Assembly (NCBI GenBank): GCA_948144175.1
Contig: CANXME010000520.1
Span: 434,001 to 498,000, forward strand
Source of the DNA: Closterium sp. NIES-65
Taxonomy: Eukaryota > Streptophyta > Zygnematophyceae > Desmidiales > Closteriaceae
Direction: 5' to 3'
DNA length: 64,000 nucleotides
The notes under the pieces were generated by a model, which saw only the letters and a list, made by a program, of their open reading frames with translations, searched no databases and was not told the DNA's origin. A program made the position numbers and the translations under genes. Of this stretch, positions 34,212-43,784 are shown piece by piece (position 1 is the first letter of the stretch; every line of letters starts with the position of its first letter).

Positions 34212-34498
34212 AACGACACCGACCTGGGAGAGCGGCCTCGTTCTCCTCCATTGCTGTACGTCGACAACAAGGCTGCCATTGCCTTGTGTGAGGAGCACAA
34301 ATTGGAGCACAGAACGAAGCACATCGCTCTACGGTACTTTCTGGCTCGAGATTTGCAACAGCGTGGTCAGCTTCGTCTGCGTTACGTGGCCAGTCAGGCC
34401 AACACTGCTGATATATTCACCAAGGCACTTCAGTCTGGGGATCATCAGCGTTTCTGCACTTTGTTAGGGCTTGTGCCCACTTTTCCTCACTTGTTGTA
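34212..34498 (+). pseudogene. A7: C-terminal RNase H fragment of a Copia-A polyprotein
   Basis: YVDNKAAIALCEEHKLEHR through TADIFTKAL to a natural TAG stop at 34497. It differs from A1 in many places (KAAIALC for KAMLALC, SGDHQRF for PCDHQRC), so it is another subfamily. Everything upstream is lost at the junction with reversed A6 leader near 34211. Confidence 0.83.
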
Positions 34499-34722
34499 GA
34501 CTTTGCCTGTACTGTGATCTATATATATACTCCTGCATGCTTGCTAGATATAGATCACTGTGATGCTTGTGCTACTTATATGCCTCTGCATGTGAACTGG
34601 CCTTGTGGCCCTTTGCTTGTGCTCAGAGTGTGTGGTGACGTTGTGATCCACCCTGAGCTAGCCGTGTCTTTCTTGACTGGTCTTGTGACCCCTTGCTCTC
34701 CCCCACTTAGCCTATGGGGGTG

Positions 34723-34859
34723 TGTCAAACATCTTATATGTTTTCTACTTGTACGTTATGTGTGGGCTACAGTGGGTTAGCTTTTAGAGGGTACACTTCT
34801 CTAGGGTTTCCTACTTGTACTCTAAAACCTTTCTACTTCAACACTTCTTGTTTCTAACA
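34723..34859 (+). mobile_element. 3' LTR of A7 (137 bp)
   Basis: Follows 3' UTR (34499-34710) and the polypurine tract TATGGGGGTG. It begins TGTCAAACATC and ends TTTCTAACA. On its right the sequence drops into the pre-integrase coding region of a different Copia-A copy (A8), so A7 had inserted into A8. Confidence 0.82.
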
Positions 34860-35045
34860 GCTGCTACTGGTCAGGTGTTTGCGTCAGGTCAGGTAGCCTC
34901 CCTTTGTTCGTGTCGCTCCCTGTCGCACCAGACTCTTCTCTGGCACCACCACCTGGGTCACCCCTCCTTGCCACGTCTCCGTGGCATGCAGCGTCGCATC
35001 CTAGTGTCTGGTCTTTCCAAGTCCCTCTTGTACCCTGCTGCCCCC
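34860..35045 (+). pseudogene. A8: pre-integrase fragment of a Copia-A copy
   Basis: About 60 codons from the segment before integrase: SGQV...CSCRSLSHQTLLWHHHLGHPSLPRLRGM. HHRLGH has become HHHLGH. The fragment ends near 35045 where the minus-strand methyltransferase element begins. Confidence 0.75.
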
Positions 35046-35764
35046 TCATATGCCACCAGAGTGGGCAGGGCTCAACGCTCTTGCCCCGCTTGGTTGCATT
35101 GCTCATGCCTGTTGTAGCTCTTGCGACACACTGGCGCTGGGGTACGTCCTGGCGCCAGGATGTCCTGCACCTTCCGCTTTGCTGCTCACTTTACCCCCTC
35201 TATCTCTGCTTGCAGCTGCACGGCAGGGACCACATTCTGCCAATACATTCTGAGCATGCGTGCATACGACCCCATTCTGGCCGCATCACAGCTCACCCCT
35301 TCTCCCAACTGCCCCCTGATTCTGTCCCTCACCAGTCGGATCGGCTCCCTGCTATCTCCCTGTAGGTCCAGGTTCTCTAGCAAGTACGCCACCCTGCCCT
35401 GCCTCTCCTGTAGCCATTCCAGGATTCGGAACAGCTCCTCCATCAGCCTTGTCCTCTGATCTCCTTCTCCCTTCCCTTTGCCTGCCCATGACACCCCTTG
35501 GCATTCCCACCCTGCCACAAGCAGATCTACCTGCCCCCAGCTCGCCACCTCCGCCTCACTTATCTCCTTCACATCGTGGGTCGTCCCCCCCATAGCTTCT
35601 CTGATCACTTTCTCACTCAGCAATTTTGGATACTCCGCTTGCAGCTTCCTCGCATGGTGCTCTGCCATCCTCCTCACCACTACCTTCACAAACCGCACTG
35701 GCAGCTCTCCCAGCGGCCCCTCCTTCTTCCAGTACCTCATCCTAAACTCAACCTTCTCCGTCTA
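35046..35764 (-). pseudogene. D1: C5 cytosine DNA methyltransferase-like domain of a retroelement polyprotein
   Basis: The main open stretch runs from 35740 to 35186 (184 codons). It carries the C5-methyltransferase motif IV context VDLLVAGWECQG with the catalytic Cys at codon 35503-35501. It continues with GDQRTRL, motif VI-like LLENLD (Glu codon 35377-35375), and a C-terminal DAARMGSYARMLRMYW segment comparable to the DNMT target-recognition/motif IX-X end. The residue before the catalytic Cys is Glu where nearly all family members have Pro. The SAM-binding motif I (FxGxG) is not visible. Upstream it is in frame, across one TAG (35764-35762), with the retropepsin. Downstream, past a TGA at 35186, the frame continues with VQDILAPGR to the junction with A8. 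I infer a decayed retrotransposon DNMT; fused DNMTs of this sort are published from charophytes and dinoflagellates. Confidence 0.8.
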
Positions 35765-36294
35765 TGTGCATATTCTCATCCCTACCGCATACACCAGCTC
35801 GGTGCCCACCAACACGTCAAAGTCGTCCGACTCGGAGATTCCGCACTTCATGCGGATTTTGGTCTCGTGCTCCCCCCCCCGGCAGCAGCGTCACTTCTAT
35901 GGGCGTTCGTGTGCACGGCATCCACTTAGGTTCCCCCCCTTCCGCTGTCATCACCAACATCCCCTTTTTCACATGTCTCTCCGGCGCCAGCAGCCCTAGC
36001 CTTTCAGCCATCCCCTTGCCTTTCAGCCATCCCCTTGCCCAACATCACGCTCTGCGCCCCCGTATCTATGATGGCTGCCTTTACCTTCTCCCCTTCCACT
36101 TCCGTGGCCCCCTTCTCCAGCAATAGCACGGAGGTCTGGCACGCCAGCCTCTCTTGGGGATGGCGTGCGTGGGCTCGCTCCAGGGCTGGCTCGGCTGGCT
36201 TCTCTCCCTTCACCTGTTCCTTCTTTCCCAGCTCCCGCCTGCCATCTTTACCCCCGCTCCGCAGCCCCATTTCCTCCCTTCCTCTCCAGGCCAT
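35765..36294 (-). pseudogene. D1: retropepsin-like aspartic protease, frameshifted
   Basis: The flap-to-active-site region reads AAIIDTGAQSVMLG, with catalytic Asp at codon 36066-36064, and a C-terminal ESDDFDVLVGTELV typical of the second psi-loop of retropepsins. Two lesions split it. A 19-bp tandem duplication (about 36000-36037) shifts the frame right after the active site. A one-base change in a G run near 35872-35880 shifts it again. Both segments and the methyltransferase domain would otherwise share one frame, so protease and methyltransferase belonged to one polyprotein, in that order. Confidence 0.82.
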
Positions 36295-36915
36295 AAGGGC
36301 ACACTACACATCCTGCTCCACTTCCTCCCCTTCCTCATCTCTACCATACACCGTCGCCTGGCTTATCCCCCTGAGCTCTTCCGCCGGCAGGGTTTCCGCC
36401 TCGCCCGTTCCCTCTGATTGCGTCTCATCCGCCCTTTCCACCTCTGCCTCCTCATCCGGCATTCCTTGTTCCCCTTCATCTTCTCCCGCGTCCCTCTCCT
36501 GCGTCGGTTCCTGGGCCACCTTCTCCTGCGAGCCCCCTTCGCGAGCGTCGCCACTGCTGTTCTCTCCCAGTCCGCGGCGTCGTTCCTCGAATCCTCGCCA
36601 ACGACCTCTCTCATCGAGGCGCTGTCCGCGATCTTCAAGCGGGTAGAACACCCCTGCGTCGCGGTGGCTTCCGCCCTCCGCGCGAGTCCCGCGTGCGCCC
36701 TCAAGCAGCCACGCATTTCAATCCGATCCTTCGGCATCCGCTCTCGCATTTTCTGTTCGACCGTCCCTCGTGGCCGGGACCCGATCCACGCGGAAGGCTG
36801 GTCGGCGTGGCGATCGCTCTCAGGACCGCCCACGTTCCCGTGATGGTTCACGTCGCACCCGCTCATCCTCACGTCGGCTGAACACCCTACCCCAGCGCAG
36901 CTCGTACTTGTCCAT
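36295..36915 (-). pseudogene. D1: charged N-terminal (Gag-position) region
   Basis: From the ATG at 36915 the frame reads MDKYELRWGRVFSRREDE, an Arg/Glu-rich start, then passes two TGA codons into an acidic, low-complexity stretch (36651-36304; many Glu/Asp/Gly) and a TAG before the protease. It is in the same frame as the protease. No capsid fold or zinc knuckle can be recognised, so either Gag is unusually reduced or part has been deleted. Confidence 0.55.
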
Positions 36916-37311
36916 ATAGCCCGCACTACGAGACTACCGTCTCACCTTTCTCGTTGTTATGAAGGAGCTCAGTCCTACACCCCGTAGGTTCCCTCTTAGT
37001 GATGTGCTGCAGTGTGCTAAAGCTGGGATCAACAACCTTCACTTGTTCGAGACAATAACAACAAGAAAGCATCAATGGGTTGGAGGTGAGTGACCTTACC
37101 CCACCTCTGGGTGCACATTTCCAAATGTGCGGCTCGGGGTTGGGGTTGATTGGTTTCACATTTCGCCCTTCGAAGTCTTTCCCCCTTTTTATCTCAACCG
37201 CTCCTATCCGGTTTCCCCCCTTCTACACCCCCGCTCCTAACAGTAACTTCGCTACATGCTACTCCTATTACTTATACTCTTATTCCTATATAGTCTTCCT
37301 ATGGTCTTAGT
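36916..37311. other. non-coding DNA upstream of D1
   Basis: This may hold the D1 leader or LTR remnant, but no TG...CA pair, primer site or target duplication can be shown. The right part (about 37250-37310) is AT-rich. No gene seen. Confidence 0.4.
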
Positions 37312-38533
37312 ATGAAGCCCACACTATACCATCATTCTACTGCTATTGCATATGCATTAAGTGCATCTGCAATGACAAGCGTCCGCCTCCTGTCCCTGGC
37401 ATGCACGCTATGGCACTTCGTCCTTCCTCTATTCCACAGGGTGTTCCCTTGCCGTCTCCTCCTGAGTCTTCTCTGCCTAATGTTCAGGACCCTGAGTCTG
37501 ACCTGGTTCGTGCTGCTCACTGTGCTGTCACTCATCTACTAGCCACTATTGTCACTGAACCGTCGTTTGAGTCTACTATTGCGTCTGCCTTAGTCCCTAA
37601 CCTTGTTGACTTTGCTGCCGCCTGTCGTCTAGACTTCGCTAATAGTCTTGTTGCTGAGTCTGAGTCTGTCTGTCCTCCGTCCGTCGGGGTGAGTGTGCTC
37701 TTGGCACGTACGTCCTTGAGGATAGGTAGGAGGACTTTGAGTGTCTTGCAGCCACTGCGTCTCATCTCGTGGCCATGATGCTTGCCCCTGAGGGAGACCC
37801 GGATGCTCTAGACATCCCGACCCTGCGCTCTTACGCAGAGGCGATCCCGGATGAATACTCCTCTCAGTGGCAGAACGCCATGGACGCAGAGATTGCATCC
37901 TAGGAGTCCACAAGCACTTACGTCGACGCACTTCCCCCTCATGGGGCGAACGTAGTTGATGGCATGTGGATTTTCAGGGTGAAGCGGCCGTCGGGTTCTC
38001 CGCCTGTCTTCAAGGCTCGTTACGTTGCACGAGGCTTCCATCAGCGACAAGGAGTTGAGTTCTTCCAGACCTTCTCCCCCACCCCAAAGATGACCACTCT
38101 TCGGGTACTGCTGCACGTCGCCGCTCAGCGTGACTACGAGCTTCACTCTCTGGACTTCAGCACAGCGTTCTTACAGGGCAGTCTGCACAAGGAGATCTGG
38201 ATGCGCCGCCCACCTGGCTTCACTGGGTCGTTCCCTCCTGGTACCCAATGGAGCCTCCGGCGGCCAGTCTACGGTCTCCGTCAGGCGCCTCGTGACTGGG
38301 CCATGCTGGCCTTGTGTCGAGAGCAGAGAATGGAGCACAGGACGAAGCACATTGCTCTTCGCTACTTCCTTGCTCGTGAGCTACAGCAGCGTGGTCAGCT
38401 GCCTCTTTCATACCTGGCCTCTGAGGCCAACACTGCTGATATCTTCACCAAGGCACTTGCGCCTTGTGATCATCAGCGCTTCTGTACTGAGCTGGGTCTT
38501 GTGCCTGCCTTGCCTCACTTGCTCACCTCTTGA
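37312..38533 (+). pseudogene. A9: Copia-A fragment (linker, RT N-terminus, RNase H) with internal deletion
   Basis: Begins in the linker near PVPGxHxM (about 37385), continues through PPSVG...EDR with frame breaks and a TAG near 37901. From 37964 it is open for 189 codons: RT fingers [14 protein letters not shown] to GLRQAPRDW, then directly AMLALCREQ and the RNase H end to the natural stop TGA at 38531. The junction near 38299 is in frame and removes about 860 bp, including YVDD and the RNase H catalytic Asp. The 3' UTR continues to about 38632 (GTGAACTGGCCTTGTGG), and the LTR is missing. Confidence 0.83.
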
Positions 38534-38632
38534 CCTTGCTTGTACTGTTACATAAATATATATACGCCTGATCTTGCTTGTCTAGCCTTTTATATATATG
38601 TGTACTCCTGCATGTGAACTGGCCTTGTGGCT

Positions 38633-39004
38633 TCCACACAGCATTAACTCCAAAATTGACGAAAACGCAAGCAGTTAACTCACGCAAGCACAAGCTGTCC
38701 GCCACCTGGGGGGAGGGAGGCCACGGTCCATCTCGACCGTCGAGGGCAAGGATCCGTCGGTGCCGCAGGAGCGCTTTGAAATTCATGGCCACTAGGGGCT
38801 TACCTATTCTCCTGGCCGGATCTTGCGTTGACCCTGAAACCACGGCATCCTTCCCTGTTCCCTCCCCGAGGGGTAATACACTCTAAAAACGGGGAATCTA
38901 GGAAAGTAGCTCTGATACCAAGTGTTATGAGTTGTACTAAACAGAGTGCGCGGAAGACTTTATAAAGAGGATGAATTACAGAATCACAGAAAATATATTT
39001 TTTA
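38633..39004 (-). mobile_element. 5' end remnant of another Copia-type element (LTR end, primer site)
   Basis: On the minus strand, CTCATAACA (ending at 38923) is followed by CTTGGTATCAGAGCTAC, the canonical plant initiator-Met primer site. The leader and a possible gag start (MNFKALLRHRRIL, ATG near 38786) run down to the A9 junction. The adjoining upstream sequence has a TATA box (CTTTATAAAG, plus 38958-38967) as expected for an LTR. The outer LTR end, near 39004, is uncertain because it merges with the LST8 exon copy. Confidence 0.6.
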
Positions 39005-39019
39005 GACAGGGAGGGAGGT

Positions 39020-39120
39020 ATCATGTCATGCAGGCGGGAGGTCGGTGCCGTCGTTGAGAGCGCAGCACACAACAGCCTTCAGGTGGCCCTGATACACGCA
39101 CACACAGTTGCTACTCGCCA
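39020..39120 (-). pseudogene. LST8: duplicate of the LST8 terminal exon (5' part missing)
   Basis: Encodes ELASSNCVCVYQGHLKAVV and CCALNDGTDLPPA before a TGA; near-identical in its 3' half to 39189-39316. The acceptor and ASSDG part are missing. Confidence 0.7.
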
Positions 39121-39188
39121 GCTCCCTCTCTTCAATAAGCTATCAAGGTATGATACAAATTAGAAAGCACAGCAACACATCAAGGTCC

Positions 39189-39316
39189 TCAGGCAGGCGG
39201 GAGGTTGGTGCCGTCGTTGAGAGCGCAGCACACAACAGCCTTCTGGTGGCCTTGGTACACTCGCACATGGTTGCCACTCGCTAGCTTCCATTGCCGTGAC
39301 TTGCCATCCGATGACG
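39189..39316 (-). pseudogene. LST8: LST8 terminal exon (complete copy)
   Basis: Acceptor CTCTGCAG, then codons for SSDGKSRQWKLASGNHVRV and YQGHQKAVVCCALNDGTNL, ending in PPA and TGA at 39191-39189. Length 128 bp fits the phase left by the 40194-40253 exon. ASSDG with GNHVRV and the CCALNDG ending are the last blade of LST8. Confidence 0.8.
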
Positions 39317-39387
39317 CTGCAGAGGTCCAAAAAGGGCCAAACAAGAGAGGGGTTAAGAGCGAGAAGGGGCAAGGGGAGGGGGAGCGT

Positions 39388-39638
39388 CTAGTGGCCCTGG
39401 TACACTCGCACACAGGTGCCACCCGCCAGCTCCCACACCCGCGACGTGCCGTCCGATGACGCTGCAGAGGTGCACTGGGCACAAACGGGGAGAGGGGGGC
39501 AAGGGGGCGAGGGCGGAAGAGTGGGGGCGGAAGAGAGGAGGGGAAGAGGGGGAGAGAATTGGGTGGCCCTGGCACACGCGCACACAGTTGCCACTCGCTA
39601 GCTCCCACAGCCGCAACGTGCCGTCCGATGAAGCTGCA
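39388..39638 (-). pseudogene. LST8: two further partial copies of the LST8 terminal exon
   Basis: Copy 1 (about 39391-39469): ASSDGTSRVWELAGGTCVRV YQGH then TAG. Copy 2 (about 39565-39637): ASSDGTLRLWELASGNCVRV CQGH. Each is preceded by CTCTGCAG and broken off after QGH, without the CCALNDG ending. The duplicated block includes the acceptor and flanking intron. Confidence 0.7.
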
Positions 39639-39894
39639 GAGGTGAAGTGGGGGGATGTGGTGAGAGTAGGAGAGGGAGGGGTTGGGAGTGGGGGAGAGAG
39701 AAGGGCAGGCACGAGGTCAAAGGAGTGGGGTGTCTGTGGTACACAGGTGCTGCTACTGCTGCCTAGCTCCCTGAGGCAAGACGCATTGTACATGAATTCC
39801 AAACAAAATCTCGAGCATTGCATTGTCAAACACAAAGTGGGCATCAAAGAGAGCAACGGAGCAAGCAGTCCTGCACCATCATGCACCCCTCTAA

Positions 39895-40160
39895 ATGCAC
39901 ACACCCAACTACATGCACGCACCCGACTACATGCACGCACCCGACTACATGCACGAACCCGACTACATGCACGCACCCGACTACATGAACGCACCCCTCT
40001 ACATGCACGCACACGACTACATGCACGCACCCGACTACGGGCACGCACCCAACTACATGCGCGCACCTGACTACATGCACGCACCCGACTACATGCACAC
40101 ACCCGACTACATGTACGCACCTGATTACATGCACGCACCCGAATACATGCATCGCTCGTG
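39895..40160. repeat. 18-bp minisatellite in an LST8 intron
   Basis: About 14 tandem copies of an 18-bp unit of the type ACATGCACGCACCCGACT. The unit length gives apparent hexapeptide-repeat ORFs on both strands; they are not genes. Confidence 0.9.
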
Positions 40161-40193
40161 TAGAAAACACGCATCTAAGAAGCACATACATAC

Positions 40194-40253
40194 ATGAGAC
40201 GAGGTAGGCTCCATCAATGGAGAACACACAGTCCCACACCCATCTCACATGGC
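40194..40253 (-). pseudogene. LST8: LST8 exon (GH-RWVWDCVFS blade)
   Basis: 60-bp exon: acceptor TTCTCAG, codons GHVRWVWDCVFSIDGAYLVS, donor GTATGT. The first G of the Gly codon comes from the previous exon, and phases match on both sides. Confidence 0.82.
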
Positions 40254-40494
40254 CTGAGAACGATGTGGAAACACACAGAATGATTGGTGATTGGGGGGGG
40301 GAATAGGAAGATGGTGGGCTTGAGTATATTGCACTTGGAGGGATGCTGCAAGGAGAACAAAAAAGAGAGAAGCGGATCTAAATAACATATTGACACAAAC
40401 GTGAAATGACATCTACTAGATTTTTAGGCATGAAATTACCATTTCAGGTTTTACATAGATTGGTGGATTCACCGAGGCTGGAAGTAACGTTTAC

Positions 40495-40574
40495 CTTTTA
40501 GTGTTCTCTCCAGGGTAAAGCCATCCGCATTCCATATCTTCACTGTGCCATCCACTGATGCTGTAGCGAGGTAT
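40495..40574 (-). pseudogene. LST8: LST8 exon ([15 protein letters not shown] blade)
   Basis: 80-bp exon: acceptor TTTTTTAG, codons [19 protein letters not shown] then FTLERTLK, donor GTAAAC. It is a textbook WD repeat and shows no lesion. Confidence 0.87.
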
Positions 40575-41164
40575 CTAAAAAAGAGGACGGAGGGGTCAAG
40601 AGGTACGGAAGAAAAAGCAGATAAGGGTAAGATGCAGTGGTTGATTAAGAGGTGTGGAGTGGGTTCAAGTGGGGGTAATGGGGTGATGACTTATGAGTGG
40701 GTTATGGGGGGGTAATGGGGTATATATGGATGTATGAGGGGGTGCAAACTGGAGGATTTTACGGGAAAAAAATGGAGTAACGAGGAGATAGAGTGGATGT
40801 GCAAAGAAATAAGCAAGGAGAGGAGGTGAAAAAAATAACACATCTAATACTTAAATCCAGCATAGTGACAAAGAAGATTACAGTGTGTCAAGTGGCATAG
40901 AAGGAAACAACTGTAAGAAGTATAAATGTTCTTTCAAACTGCCCTGCAGGAATCTCCAACCAAACCACATACGATGTGCAATTGGATGGTGTGGCGTGCA
41001 AGTGGGATGACGTGAGTGAAGCAATGGCAGCACACCTAATGGAGTCGGATAGCTCGAGAGAGAACGGGTAGCTGCTGTGTTCTTTGAGAATTCTAGAGAA
41101 CATGCCTGCACAAATGGAAGGCACGCAACACACCTGTTGGGGCAGAGGCAGCAGGGGTTAAACA

Positions 41165-41370
41165 CATCTGTTGGGGTTGGAGAATTCGGGCGATAGCAGG
41201 CACTTGAGCACGTGGCTTTTGTGCGCCTGAGAATTCTAGAGACCTTGCTTGCACCGATGGCAGAGAGGCAGCATGTTTGAACACAACTGTTGGGATCGGA
41301 GAACTCGGGTGAGAGCAGGCACTTGTGCAAGTAGGTGTTGTGCGCCTGCAGTTGACGTTCAGTCAACTCA
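41165..41370 (-). pseudogene. LST8: two degenerate copies of the LST8 LQAHN exon
   Basis: Copy 1 (about 41285-41360): QLQAHNTYLHKCLLSPEFSD. Copy 2 (about 41165-41225): [15 protein letters not shown]. They lie 3' of the main exon at roughly 120-bp spacing and are shorter. Confidence 0.7.
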
Positions 41371-41380
41371 CAAAACACAC

Positions 41381-41475
41381 CTGTTGGGGTCGGATAATTC
41401 GGGCGAGAGCAGGCACTTCAGCACGTAGCTGTTGTGCGCTTGCAGCTTGTGCAGTGGCTCAAAGCTCGCTGCCGT
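41381..41475 (-). pseudogene. LST8: LST8 exon ([11 protein letters not shown] blade)
   Basis: 95-bp exon: acceptor AGGCAG, codons [20 protein letters not shown] then [12 protein letters not shown], donor GTGTGT. Phase fits both neighbours. Confidence 0.83.
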
Positions 41476-41742
41476 CTGCCTATGGCGGGTGAGAGAGGAG
41501 AGGAAGGGAGGCGAAGGGAGGGAGAGAATGCACAAATAGGGCTACGTGAGTCGAAAGGGCAGAGAGGAGGCAGTTGAGCAGCATGAGACATTTGTGAGCT
41601 TGCTGGTGTGGGGCAGGGGGCGGGGTCAAGAGGGCTGCGCAGGCACACACAGAGGAAGGGTGTGCGCAAGAAGACATATAGCATTGAGATTGGGCATGAA
41701 GAGAGGGCACGAGAGAGAGGGTACAAGAAGGCACACACAGAC

Positions 41743-41803
41743 AGACACACAGACACAGACACACACACATACACACATACACACGCATACACACACACAC
41801 ACG

Positions 41804-41837
<34 letters not shown>
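41743..41837. repeat. (CA)n microsatellite in an LST8 intron
   Basis: Long, slightly interrupted CA/ACAC tract next to the donor site of the 41839 exon. Confidence 0.95.
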
Positions 41838-41838
<1 letters not shown>

Positions 41839-41955
41839 CTGCGAGCCTGAGGTGAGGCACCAGACAAAACATGTGCCCTTGTTGTTGGCTGCCACGACCA
41901 TGCTGCCATCCCACATGACTGCCACCGACCTTATGGCCGTGTCCACTTATGGTAC
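41839..41955 (-). pseudogene. LST8: LST8 exon with premature stop ([13 protein letters not shown] blade)
   Basis: 117-bp exon: acceptor TGCAG, codons V-P-stop-VDTAIRS then [29 protein letters not shown], donor GTGCGT. The TAA at 41949-41947 stands where plant LST8 has GAA/GAG (VPEVDTA), explained by one G-to-T change. Confidence 0.82.
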
Positions 41956-42112
41956 CTGCATGCATGCAATCCAGGGGTGATTTGACGGTCGCACAAAGAC
42001 AAGGCCATAATGACACAAGTTCATACAGTCCTACAGTCATCCGACCGACATCCGAACACAGATGAAAGTGGCGTTGACTCACGTCGACTCCCATTGACCC
42101 AAACTTACTCAC

Positions 42113-42225
42113 CAGTTTGCAGCTACACGCATTGGCAGTGAGGTCCCACACGCGGATGTTGCCGTTTTGATCGCCCGAGATCAGCTCCGTCTGGTTGGGG
42201 TGCAGCACCACTGCCCGGCTCTCTT
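42113..42225 (-). pseudogene. LST8: LST8 exon ([21 protein letters not shown] blade)
   Basis: Codes [37 protein letters not shown], donor GTGAGT at 42112. Compared with plant LST8 about three residues (AVN) are missing after SRA. The acceptor is uncertain because stops occur just upstream. A decayed duplicate of its start (PNQMDL) is near 42320-42350. Confidence 0.82.
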
Positions 42226-42229
42226 AGTC

Positions 42230-43780
42230 CCTCTAGTACAGTGGTGAGGCTCTGGGGGAGTCAGGGAGAATGCGCGAAAAACAAGGGAGGAGAGAGGAGA
42301 AGGGACCAGTAGCACGGTCATGATGAGGTCCATCTGGTTGGGAAGCCGTAGCCCAGCTGTCACAGAGATTGATGAATGGAATGATTGGAAGGCTCTGAAA
42401 GCAAGTGAGTGAGTGCACCGAAGGTGAGATGGAATATATGAGGGATTGTGGGAGTGTGAAAGTGATGTGGGCAAGAAAGGTGAATCAAAGGATGAGGGAT
42501 CGATGCAAACGAGGAAGTTTGAGGCCAAAGGAAGAGGATATAGGACACAGGGATAACTGTGGAAGATGTAGGTCGTAGAGCCAAAAGGGGAAGGATGCAG
42601 TTCAGATCCTGACCTCACCACCTACTTGCAGAGATGCAGAATGGCCAAGATTTTAGAATGACTTGACTTGCAGAACTTCGAAACGGCCAAGACCAAGATA
42701 TGTCGCATTGATATTGCAATGTTAGATATTGCATTGATTGTACCTCGCATTCCAAGTCGTTCTCACAGCGCCATACTCAGCTCAGATGTCATGCTAGATT
42801 GTACTTGCACCTGCCATCACTCTCAAGAAGCCACATCCTGGGGTGACTCATAGCCCACAGCTGTGCTGTGTGTGCCAATCATGACTCGTCGCCTTGGGCG
42901 AGGGGGGTGAGGGGAAAGGGAGGAGCGTGAGGTATTTTGCACTGAAACTCCTCCCTTCGGTCGTGTTGTTGGTGCGCCAGAGAGAACCTCTCACGAAGGG
43001 GTCAGGAAGAGTGGAGGACGAGGAGGGGAAGGGAGGGGAAGGGGAGGCATGTGAGGAGCCACTAATTGCAGACACGTTGTGGGTTTGCTCGACACCTGTC
43101 AAAGCTAATCACATGTGGTGGCGAGGCAAACAAGACAAGCGGTTTCAACAACACCGCAGCTAGGAGATCAAGCAGCGCCATATACATCGTGCCGTTGAAT
43201 GCATTTGCAAGTCGTTCACCTGTTGACTACATCGTGCCGCTGAATACATTTGCAAGTCGTTCACCTGCTGACTACATGTGCAAGTCATTACTTTGAAGCA
43301 TCGATTGTACACAGCATCATATACTTTCCGAAGGACTTGATCATCTGGTCAGAGAGAGGCCACCACATCGTTTCACATCGTCTGCATCTGGTGGGAACCA
43401 ATCTGCAAACGGTGGATGCGAGAATTTATCTGTCGCATAAGATGTGCATTGAGACACCTTGTCAAAAGCAGCACGCAACACAAGGATGCACGCAAGCAGT
43501 CGATCTGAAACAACGCAGATGAGTTATTGCAATGGTGTCGCAGTTGCTGGTTGGGCTGGTTGCAGCCGGTCAAAAACAGTCAAATGAGCGGGTTCCCACC
43601 CACCAAAAGCAGCCACTGAGCCAGTGTGTCAGGATGGCATGCACACACAGGGTGCTGCTTGCAATCTGCTGAAAGTAAGACAACTCACGCCAACAGCAGC
43701 AGCTAGAACGCATGCATGCAAGGCTGATGTTGCATACAACGATTCCTTGCAAAAATGCAGGTCATGGCAATGCATTCTGG
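42230..43780. other. LST8 intronic or intergenic DNA, no exon recognised
   Basis: Scanning both strands shows no WD repeat or other protein. A ~45-bp sequence (ATCGTGCCGTTGAATGCATT...) is repeated in tandem at about 43185-43275. The expected LST8 blade with GSEDGTVKIWD is absent. Confidence 0.55.
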
Positions 43781-43784
43781 CTTG

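Noticed and set aside
35478..35999. Plus-strand frames opposite the methyltransferase (173 and 143 codons)
   Set aside because: Low-complexity, no similarity; the minus strand carries recognised motifs.
39895..40197. Open frame of PDYMHA hexapeptides (and its antisense partner)
   Set aside because: Produced by the 18-bp minisatellite; no start context, no similarity.
41546..41980. Frames of His/Thr repeats near 41750-41840
   Set aside because: Generated by the (CA)n microsatellite.
42181..42621. 146-codon minus-strand frame upstream of the LST8 LHPNQ exon
   Set aside because: It enters the exon in the wrong frame and shows no WD repeat; intronic.
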